A stretch of 59,641 nt of DNA from Pseudomonadota bacterium (lineage in GTDB: Bacteria; Desulfobacterota; Desulfobulbia; Desulfobulbales; Desulfocapsaceae), in contig JAHJLI010000194.1 in assembly GCA_018821785.1 (NCBI GenBank), positions 1 through 59,641 on the forward strand, read 5' to 3'. A program made the translations under genes and the position numbers. Under the pieces are notes generated by a model. The model saw only the letters and a program-made list of their open reading frames with translations. It was not told the DNA's origin and searched no databases. Below, piece by piece: positions 53,438 to 59,641 of the stretch. Numbering within the stretch: the stretch's first letter is position 1; the number at the start of each line of letters is the position of its first letter.

Positions 53438-54814
53438 CTAGCGCTTTTTCCCCTCATTACCTGCTTTCGCCCGTTGCTCTGTTTTATCTTTAAATATCAG
53501 CTTGATGGGCACCTTGTCCAGACCAAGTCCCTCACGGAACTTATTGACCAGATAGCGCTCGTAAGAGAAATGCACCCCTTTTGAGCTATTGGTCATAACC
53601 ACAAATTTCGGCGGACGTGTTCCTATCTGTGAGGTGTAATAGAACTTCAGCCTTTTATTCTTGTAAATGGGTGGAGAATGGGCATCGACTGCCTCCTGCA
53701 GCAACCTGTTCAGGGCTGAAGTCGGGAAATTGGCAGAATATTGACGAAAGACCGAGCCGATGACCGGAAAAAACCTCTTAATCCCGTATCCGGTGAGGGC
53801 AGAAACGTTCAGTACCGGGGCAAAACCGACAAACGGCAGAGCTCTGCCAACTTCAGCCATAACCTCTTCCTGGCGCTTTTTATCTTTTTCAACAAGATCC
53901 CATTTGTTAACGAGGACGATCAACCCCCTGCCCTCGTCAAGAATATAGCCGATAACCTTGGTATCCTGTTCGGTAATGCCCTCTTCGGCATCAATGAGAA
54001 CCGCCGCGACATCACACCTGCTCATCGCCGCCAATGACTTGAGAATACTAAATTTTTCGAGCTTTTCCGTGGTTTTGCCCTTGCGACGAATACCGGCGGT
54101 GTCAATGAACAGATAACTGTATTTACCATGCGTTACCAGACTGTCGACGGAGTCCCTGGTGGTTCCCGAAACATCAGACACCACCATTCGATCTTCCCCG
54201 AGAATGGTGTTGATCATCAACGATTTACCAACATTCGGACGACCGAAAAAGGCCACCCTGACCGTCCCCTCAGGCAGGGTAATATCATCATGCTCGACAC
54301 TCGGAATAGCCGCACACAGACCATCCATCAGATCTGCAAAGCCGTATGTGTGCTCCGCCGAGACTGGCCACAACTCCTCTACCCCCATTTCATAAAATGG
54401 CGCCAGCAGCTGCTGTTCCTTGTCCGGCCCGTCTATCTTGTTGACCACATGAAATATGGTCTTCTTCGAACGCCGGAGAATATCAATAACCTCCCAGTCG
54501 GCAGGAGTTATTCCCTCTTTGCCATCCAAGAGAAAGAGGATAATATCCGCCTCTTCTATGGCAAGCATTGCCTGATCCCGAATATGTTGGACCATGGCAT
54601 CTTCGGGGTTGTCATCTATACCGCCGGTATCAACCAGAATAAAACCCTTATTCTCCCAAACCACCCGATCGTAATGGCGGTCACGGGTAACCCCAGGGGT
54701 TGGATCGACAATAGCCTTGCGCGACCTGGTGATCCTGTTGAACAGGGTGGATTTCCCCACATTGGGACGGCCGATAAGGGCAACGATGGGAGGAGAGTGC
54801 ATTGTTGTTGTCAT
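53438..54814 (-). CDS. der: Ribosome-assembly GTPase Der (EngA)
   Basis: A 458-residue tandem GTPase acting in 50S ribosome maturation. First G domain: GRPNVGKSTLFN, PGVTRDRHYD, DTGGI, NKID; second: GRPNVGKSLMIN, GTTRDSVDSL, DTAGIRRKGK, NKWD; then a C-terminal KH-like domain (about 360-450). Length is normal. The double G domain is unique to Der. Confidence 0.97.
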   Translation of the reverse strand: MTTTMHSPPIVALIGRPNVGKSTLFNRITRSRKAIVDPTPGVTRDRHYDRVVWENKGFILVDTGGIDDNPEDAMVQHIRDQAMLAIEEADIILFLLDGKEGITPADWEVIDILRRSKKTIFHVVNKIDGPDKEQQLLAPFYEMGVEELWPVSAEHTYGFADLMDGLCAAIPSVEHDDITLPEGTVRVAFFGRPNVGKSLMINTILGEDRMVVSDVSGTTRDSVDSLVTHGKYSYLFIDTAGIRRKGKTTEKLEKFSILKSLAAMSRCDVAAVLIDAEEGITEQDTKVIGYILDEGRGLIVLVNKWDLVEKDKKRQEEVMAEVGRALPFVGFAPVLNVSALTGYGIKRFFPVIGSVFRQYSANFPTSALNRLLQEAVDAHSPPIYKNKRLKFYYTSQIGTRPPKFVVMTNSSKGVHFSYERYLVNKFREGLGLDKVPIKLIFKDKTEQRAKAGNEGKKR

Positions 54815-54913
54815 ATTGTCTGCCTTTTAAAAACTGACCCTGCTCTGAAAACGGCAGGCATGCTTATTGGTAATACCATTGGTGAATCCGATACTATAAA
54901 GCCGACAATTCAA

Positions 54914-55990
54914 TCAGGTAGCTGCAAGTTCCAGTCCCCTGTCGACAAGGGCGCGAAGCCGGTGATACTCTGAAAAACTGCTGTTCGCCAGTCGTTCTCG
55001 TAAAGAAAGTAGGGCTGGTTGAATAAAAGTTGTAAAAAATGGTTTACCCCGTATTTTCGATAAAAAGGCAAAAGCCCCGACAATCTGCAGATTTCTCTGC
55101 AGTGCCAAGAAACTGAAATATTTATGAAAATCTTTTTCGCTGCCAGGAAGGCGGGCGGCAATCAACGACACATAATAATCCAGCAATTCTTCCTGAACCT
55201 GCGATGTCAAGGCGGCATAGGGGTCAATAAGGAGCGATGCCACATCATAACCGAGCGGCCCCAGGCGTCCCCCCTGAAAATCGATAAAGCGGACACTCCC
55301 GTCTTTGACCATGATATTTCTTGACTGAAAATCGCGATGCAGAAAAAAGTCGGCCCGTGCCTTGCCGGCAACTTCGGCAATGTCGCGAAACTCTTCCTCC
55401 ACTCCACCATTATCTTCCTGGCCGAGTAGTCCCTGCCAGAAGGCTCGAAGAAAATATCCTGATTCTCGTTCAACCATCAATGGAATATCGTAGCGGGGGC
55501 TGTCCCAACACCAGGTCAAAACAAAATCTTCAGCTCCGGCAAGCTGCATATTTGCCAGTTGCGAGAGGGCAGCACGGTAAAAGTCTCGCCCTGCCGTTCC
55601 ACCCTGGCGCGAGATACCTTCCGGCCCCCTGATTATATCATGCAGTCGCACATCTCCAAGGTCCTCAAAGAGAAGTATACCGTTTTCTTCGTTCCAACCA
55701 AACAATTCCGGTACCGGCACACCTTTTACTATCAGATGCTTGCCGATGTTCCAGGCAGACCTCGACTCCGCCAGTTCGGCGTTGCTACGGCCTGCCGGTG
55801 CGGCGATAATACACAGGGCCTTTCCTGCACGAAGCACCCTCCAGAACTTTCTTGTCGAGCCATCACTGCAGATCTTCTGACAGTGATTTTTAGACAGCAA
55901 TCCTTGGGCTTCACCGGATGACACCATTCCGCAATCAAGCATCAGCCCCAGGGCGCATTGCAATATATAAAGGTCGGACAACTGACTCAT
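54914..55990 (-). CDS. AmgK-like sugar kinase (aminoglycoside phosphotransferase fold)
   Basis: A 358-residue APH-fold kinase. The N-lobe begins with SDGSTRKFWRV; the catalytic loop is FLHRDFQSRNIM; the metal-binding segment is IDFQGGRLGPLGYDVASLL. AmgK phosphorylates MurNAc or GlcNAc at C1 for cell-wall recycling and is normally encoded with the uridylyltransferase MurU; here a MurU-like gene lies 42 bases upstream on the strand. The pairing supports this role, but other sugar kinases share the fold, so the substrate is probable rather than proven. Confidence 0.78.
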   Translation of the reverse strand: MSQLSDLYILQCALGLMLDCGMVSSGEAQGLLSKNHCQKICSDGSTRKFWRVLRAGKALCIIAAPAGRSNAELAESRSAWNIGKHLIVKGVPVPELFGWNEENGILLFEDLGDVRLHDIIRGPEGISRQGGTAGRDFYRAALSQLANMQLAGAEDFVLTWCWDSPRYDIPLMVERESGYFLRAFWQGLLGQEDNGGVEEEFRDIAEVAGKARADFFLHRDFQSRNIMVKDGSVRFIDFQGGRLGPLGYDVASLLIDPYAALTSQVQEELLDYYVSLIAARLPGSEKDFHKYFSFLALQRNLQIVGAFAFLSKIRGKPFFTTFIQPALLSLRERLANSSFSEYHRLRALVDRGLELAAT

Positions 55991-56032
55991 AGATAGCAGA
56001 ACTTACCTTATTGATATTTCATAATATTTTTT

Positions 56033-56920
56033 TCAACTTACCGAGACAATAGTATTACACAGTCGGCTCCCGCTCGGAACTGTGACATCATCCCAAACCA
56101 CCACCCTTTCAAGATGACATTCGTCGCCGATACGGGCATTGTTGCCAACACAGGCCCAGCCATTCATTTCGATCCGCGCTCCGAGATCTGCATTCTCAGC
56201 AATATAATACGGCTTATCCACAGGTCCGATCTCCTGCCAACAGGGGATGCTCTCTGTCAAAAGACCTTGATGCAGTGCCAGATAATCTGTCGGCGTGCCC
56301 ATATCCGTCCAGTAACAATCATCGGTGCGAAAGCAGTCTATCTTCACTCCCTTTTCAAGAAGCCTTCGATAGCGGTCGATTATACAGGAATTATCACCCT
56401 CACGAATCTCTTCAAGAATGGTCGGTTGGATGACATGCAGCCCGGTAAATGCCAACCTGGTTGTTTCCACAATATTAGAAAACAGAGCGACTTTTCCGGC
56501 TTTGACTGTTACCGAATTAAAGCGAGGGTAATGGTGCAGCGCCAGGGTTACCAGATGGCCATTATTCTCATGATACCGATATAACTTAAGGAAATCGACA
56601 GTATGATAAATATCTCCGTTACTCACCAGCAGCGGCTCATCCCGTAACAGCCCAAGGGCGCGGCGAAGCCCTCCTCCGGTCCCCAAAATGATTTCTTCCT
56701 CCTGGACAAATACCCCGGGAAGGCCACTTAAGGCAGCTACAATCTGCCGCCGCAGATGGTGGCAATTCACCACGATATGGTCGAACCCCATATTCTGCAG
56801 GCGTTTGATGGTGAGAAGAAGCAGCGGTTGGTTGAGAATGGGAAAAAGAGGTTTGGGGCGAATCTGCGTATGTGGCAACAGCCTGGTGCCAAAGCCCGCC
56901 GCCAGTATCATTGCTTGCAT
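56033..56920 (-). CDS. MurU-like sugar-phosphate nucleotidyltransferase
   Basis: A 295-residue nucleotidyltransferase. The GT-A signature is MILAAGFGTRLLPHTQIRPKPLFPI, with LGTGGGL and LVSNGDIYHTVD carrying the metal-binding aspartate. The first 225 residues fit MurU (MurNAc-1-P uridylyltransferase); the extra C-terminal 60 or so residues (YIAENADLGARIEMNG, GNNARIGDEC) form a short left-handed beta-helix, as in GDP-mannose pyrophosphorylase-like enzymes. The neighbour encodes an AmgK-like kinase, so a recycling route to UDP-MurNAc is likely. Confidence 0.78.
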   Translation of the reverse strand: MQAMILAAGFGTRLLPHTQIRPKPLFPILNQPLLLLTIKRLQNMGFDHIVVNCHHLRRQIVAALSGLPGVFVQEEEIILGTGGGLRRALGLLRDEPLLVSNGDIYHTVDFLKLYRYHENNGHLVTLALHHYPRFNSVTVKAGKVALFSNIVETTRLAFTGLHVIQPTILEEIREGDNSCIIDRYRRLLEKGVKIDCFRTDDCYWTDMGTPTDYLALHQGLLTESIPCWQEIGPVDKPYYIAENADLGARIEMNGWACVGNNARIGDECHLERVVVWDDVTVPSGSRLCNTIVSVS

Positions 56921-56988
56921 GCGCTCTCTTATAAAAAGTTAAGATTATTCTGACCCCGTAAAGAGGGCTTAAGAGCATGCGATCCTTG

Positions 56989-57834
56989 CTATTCCATGAG
57001 TAGAGAACCGTCCTCGCATTCAGTTACACCGACAACGACAATCCCTGATTTATTTGCCTCATTAATCATTTTCTCCCGGTCAAATAGCAGCGATTGTCCT
57101 GCTTCCACAGCCAGCACGGCACCCTTCACTTGTTGCAGGGTTTTGATGGTATCAAATCCGGTTGCCGGTAGGTCGAAACGAAAATCCTGCCCGGGTTTTT
57201 TTACTTTTACAACCACCGCCTTCTCTTTGGCAAGCATGCCCCCGCGGAGGATAGCCGCATCAGTACCCTCGATAGCTTCGACAGCCAATACGGTGCAATC
57301 CCTGACCACAACGCACTGACCGATATCGAGCTTACCAATGGCCCGAGCATTCTGCCAGCCAAAAACGATGTCCTGCCGCTGCGTCCCGGAGAGTTTCTTT
57401 TTGGTCAGGATACCAGGCGGAAAGAGAAGATGCCGGAGGTAAATGGTCGATTCGAGAACTTTAATACCTTCTTTTTCAAGAGCTGCAGCAAAGGCCCGGA
57501 GAATGGAATCATCCTGCTTTCGGTCGATTTTGTTCCAGAGGGACAAGGCCTTGAAGTCCGGCATGACATCGCGAAAGATTTTGGTCTTGGTAATACTGCC
57601 GAGAAAGACCGTCTCCCCTGCCCCTTCCTTTTGCAAAAATGAGATTACGCGGCCGAGTTGACCAAGTTTCACCCATACAACAGCATCTGCCGCTGCAGCA
57701 ACCTGCTCATCCGTCTCTCCTTTATGGGCAACGACGACAACCCGTCTCCCCTCATTATGCGCTGCTTCGATAAACAGCAGGGGGAATTGCCCTCCTCCGG
57801 CGATGATCCCGATTGTTTGCAGATCTCTAGGCAT
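56989..57834 (-). CDS. lpxI: UDP-2,3-diacylglucosamine pyrophosphatase LpxI
   Basis: A 281-residue LpxI (DUF1009 family) that makes lipid X (2,3-diacylglucosamine 1-phosphate) in lipid A synthesis, replacing LpxH. N-terminal GIIAGGGQFPLLFIEAA, VFLGSITKTKIF, and the C-terminal active-site block AIEGTDAAILRGGMLAKE are diagnostic. The ATG at 57834 follows 11 bases after the lpxA stop. Cytosolic, membrane-associated. It sits in the classic lpxA-lpxI order. Confidence 0.93.
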   Translation of the reverse strand: MPRDLQTIGIIAGGGQFPLLFIEAAHNEGRRVVVVAHKGETDEQVAAAADAVVWVKLGQLGRVISFLQKEGAGETVFLGSITKTKIFRDVMPDFKALSLWNKIDRKQDDSILRAFAAALEKEGIKVLESTIYLRHLLFPPGILTKKKLSGTQRQDIVFGWQNARAIGKLDIGQCVVVRDCTVLAVEAIEGTDAAILRGGMLAKEKAVVVKVKKPGQDFRFDLPATGFDTIKTLQQVKGAVLAVEAGQSLLFDREKMINEANKSGIVVVGVTECEDGSLLME

Positions 57835-57845
57835 CAACCGGGCCG

Positions 57846-58643
57846 TTAATCTTCAACTGTCTGTTTCACAACACCACGCTTGGATTCAAGGAAAAACTTG
57901 ACCAGCGTCTGTACTTCCGGGCAATCAGGATATTTATCCCTGGCCACCTCAATGGCATCTTTCATCAGCAGGTTTGGCGTTCTGAAAATTATCCGATAGG
58001 CTTCGTCGAGATTTCTTATTGTTTCCCGGCTGAAACCATTGCGCTTCAAGCCTACCTTGTTGACCCCGGAAATTCTCGTACGGTTTCTGGTTCCGGCAAT
58101 AATTACAAAAGGCGGCACATCAAGACTGATTCCCGATACCCCGCCAATATAACTGAAGGTGCCGATACGACAGAACTGATGAATGGCAACCAACCCGCCG
58201 ATAGAGGCCCGGTCACCAACCTCGACATGGCCGGCAAGAGTCGCGACATTAGCCATGATGACATGGTTGCCAATGACACAATCATGCGCCACATGGGTGT
58301 AAGCCATAAGGAGATTATTGTTACCGATAACCGTTTTCCGGTGGCCACCTGGGGTTCCCCTATGGATCGATGCGAACTCACGGATCTGATTATCGGAACC
58401 GATTATCAGTTCAGTCGGTTCGCCTTTGTAACTCAGATCCTGCGGCGCGCCACCTACCACCGAAAAAGAACCAATCAGGTTCCTCTCGCCAATACTAGTT
58501 GGACCAGAAACCACGGCATGGGCTTGAACCACACTGTCTGCGCCGATGTGAACCTGTGCTCCTATAACAGCATAGGGTCCGACGGAAACGGAGGAATGAA
58601 GCTCGGCCTTGGGATCTACTACTGCGGTTGGATGTATGGACAT
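57846..58643 (-). CDS. lpxA: UDP-N-acetylglucosamine acyltransferase
   Basis: A 265-residue left-handed beta-helix acyltransferase catalysing the first step of lipid A synthesis. The hexapeptide repeats run from IHPTAVVDPKAEL to about residue 185; the catalytic histidine is in THVAHDCVIGN; the C-terminal helical domain carries NKVGLKRNGFS. Length matches LpxA. It lies between fabZ and lpxI. Confidence 0.96.
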   Translation of the reverse strand: MSIHPTAVVDPKAELHSSVSVGPYAVIGAQVHIGADSVVQAHAVVSGPTSIGERNLIGSFSVVGGAPQDLSYKGEPTELIIGSDNQIREFASIHRGTPGGHRKTVIGNNNLLMAYTHVAHDCVIGNHVIMANVATLAGHVEVGDRASIGGLVAIHQFCRIGTFSYIGGVSGISLDVPPFVIIAGTRNRTRISGVNKVGLKRNGFSRETIRNLDEAYRIIFRTPNLLMKDAIEVARDKYPDCPEVQTLVKFFLESKRGVVKQTVED

Positions 58644-58820
58644 ATCTTTTTTCTTCTTATAAATGGGAGGAGAATTCTCTGTTTTTGACGCATTGAAATG
58701 GCCGTCAGGCCGCGGAAGCTGCTTTCCTTACCTGCTCTTGACGATGATTGCAAGAGTTTTCGGATTTCGCCTTCACTGATCCCGACATCCGTGATTCTTT
58801 ACAATACTATACTACTCTAG

Positions 58821-59273
58821 TTACGAAAAGGATGCCATGAGTTCGGCCTCGGCGACAAGCTGGCCGTCTACGGAGGCAGTCGCCCCCATCACCATGATAG
58901 ATCGTTTTTCCTTCAGGAGCTGCAGGCTGAAGATCAGCTGATCACCCGGAACCACCGGTTTTCGGAACCGGGCTTTGTCTATGCCGGCAAAAAACAGCAG
59001 CTTATTGCCTATTGCTTGGGGGTTGCTGTAATAGGCCATGATTCCACCTACCTGAGCCATTCCTTCGAGAATCAGCACACCCGGCATGACCGGTCTCGCC
59101 GGGAAATGACCCTGAAAAAACGGTTCGTTGATTGTCACATTTTTAAGTCCTACGATCTCTTTTCCCAGTTCGAGTGAAAGGATTCTGTCCACCATCACAA
59201 AGGGATAACGGTGTGGCAATATTTTCAAAATTTCCACAATATCAATTTTTTCAGGTATAACGAACTCACCCAT
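58821..59273 (-). CDS. fabZ: 3-hydroxyacyl-[ACP] dehydratase
   Basis: A 150-residue hot-dog-fold dehydratase. The catalytic histidine is in [20 protein letters not shown], and [13 protein letters not shown] is the family N-terminal motif. It removes water from 3-hydroxyacyl-ACP in fatty-acid elongation. It is 14 bases after lpxD, and 177 bases before lpxA, a gap without a visible gene. Confidence 0.96.
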   Translation of the reverse strand: MGEFVIPEKIDIVEILKILPHRYPFVMVDRILSLELGKEIVGLKNVTINEPFFQGHFPARPVMPGVLILEGMAQVGGIMAYYSNPQAIGNKLLFFAGIDKARFRKPVVPGDQLIFSLQLLKEKRSIMVMGATASVDGQLVAEAELMASFS

Positions 59274-59287
59274 GATACTCTCCTTGA

Positions 59288-59641
59288 TTATTCTTCATGC
59301 TCGGCCCGGCCAGTCAATTCGGCAATGGCCTTGGTATTGTTTCTCACTTGACTCTGCAATTCCGGCAGTTTTGCAAATACAACACTGCATTTCGCCCACT
59401 GCCGAATGGGGATAGCCGGTGCACCACCGAGCACAGCCCCTTTCGGCTGATCGTTATGGATGCCTCCTCGGGCGGCAACCATCACCTGGTCGCCAATGGT
59501 CAGATGACCGGCAACCGCCGCCTGTCCGCCCAGAACCACGTTTCGGCCAAAAGTTGTCGAACCGGCAATGCCCACCTGTGCCACCAGCAGGCTGTTTTCA
59601 CCAACTACGACATTATGGGCGATCTGAACCAGATTGTCTAT
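59288..59641 (-). CDS. lpxD: UDP-3-O-acylglucosamine N-acyltransferase, C-terminal part
   Basis: 118 codons are open from the right window edge (59641) to a stop at 59288; the 5' part is outside. It carries left-handed beta-helix hexapeptides ([34 protein letters not shown], then [12 protein letters not shown]) and the C-terminal helix typical of LpxD ([18 protein letters not shown]). The histidine of the IAHNV motif is the expected catalytic residue. Gene order lpxD-fabZ-lpxA supports the call. Confidence 0.93.
   Translation of the reverse strand: MDNLVQIAHNVVVGENSLLVAQVGIAGSTTFGRNVVLGGQAAVAGHLTIGDQVMVAARGGIHNDQPKGAVLGGAPAIPIRQWAKCSVVFAKLPELQSQVRNNTKAIAELTGRAEHEE

Noticed and set aside
58644..58820. 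A possible small gene between fabZ and lpxA
   Set aside because: The longest minus-strand frame is about 27 codons and lacks a ribosome-binding site.
1..59641. CRISPR arrays, prophage, integrase or toxin-antitoxin modules
   Set aside because: No regular direct-repeat arrays, phage structural genes, tyrosine or serine integrases, or toxin-antitoxin pairs were seen; the only clear mobile element is the IS4-type insertion sequence.

Overview
The window reads as chromosomal DNA of an anaerobic Gram-negative bacterium, most likely a deltaproteobacterium (Desulfobacterota, perhaps Desulfobulbales). This is inferred from gene content: an lpxD-fabZ-lpxA-lpxI lipid A cluster (outer membrane), a TRAP transporter beside a 2-oxoacid:ferredoxin oxidoreductase and an ADP-forming acyl-CoA synthetase (anaerobic metabolism), SelB (selenoprotein synthesis), Mrp, and many signalling proteins. 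No rRNA marker is present, so the taxonomy is tentative.

Layout. 1-8 kb: two head-to-head paralogous histidine kinases (the first cut by the window edge), mtgA, a secreted Cache-type protein and a methyl-accepting chemotaxis protein. 8.3-14.8 kb: an MmcQ/YjbR protein and a compact five-gene operon (TetR regulator, membrane-fusion protein, double ATPase, two ABC-2 permeases) matching the ybhGFSR/cecR efflux arrangement. 15-21.3 kb: a LysM-RlpA protein without signal peptide, an IS4-type insertion sequence that has clipped the 3' end of a TIGR03790-family gene, a sigma-54 activator, and a PilZ gene behind a near-consensus sigma-54 promoter. 21.4-38.6 kb: mostly housekeeping genes: AmpG-like permease, cysS, a Memo-family protein, tRNA-Gln(CUG), a CNB-PilZ fusion, a cupin, a 64-codon gene coupled to mpl, a receiver/Hpt pair, tilS, selB, an MBL hydrolase, mrp, ftsY and a DjlA-like co-chaperone.

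38.7-53.4 kb is the most striking part: a GntR/FCD regulator divergent from a co-directional run of LarA-type racemase, TRAP transporter (dctP, dctQ, dctM), a large FAD/Fe-S 2-hydroxyacid dehydrogenase, a single-chain indolepyruvate-type ferredoxin oxidoreductase, a single-chain ADP-forming acyl-CoA synthetase and an aminotransferase. Together these could import a 2-hydroxyacid, racemise and oxidise it to a 2-oxoacid, decarboxylate that to an acyl- or arylacetyl-CoA with reduction of ferredoxin, and make ATP from the thioester. Aryl-lactates are an attractive substrate class, with plain lactate as the conservative alternative. A FadR-type operator sequence lies in the divergent promoter region.

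53.4-59.6 kb, all on the minus strand: der, an AmgK-like kinase and MurU-like nucleotidyltransferase pair, and lpxI, lpxA, fabZ and the 3' part of lpxD. Cell-wall synthesis and recycling recurs through the window (mtgA, ampG-like, mpl, the amgK/murU-like pair).
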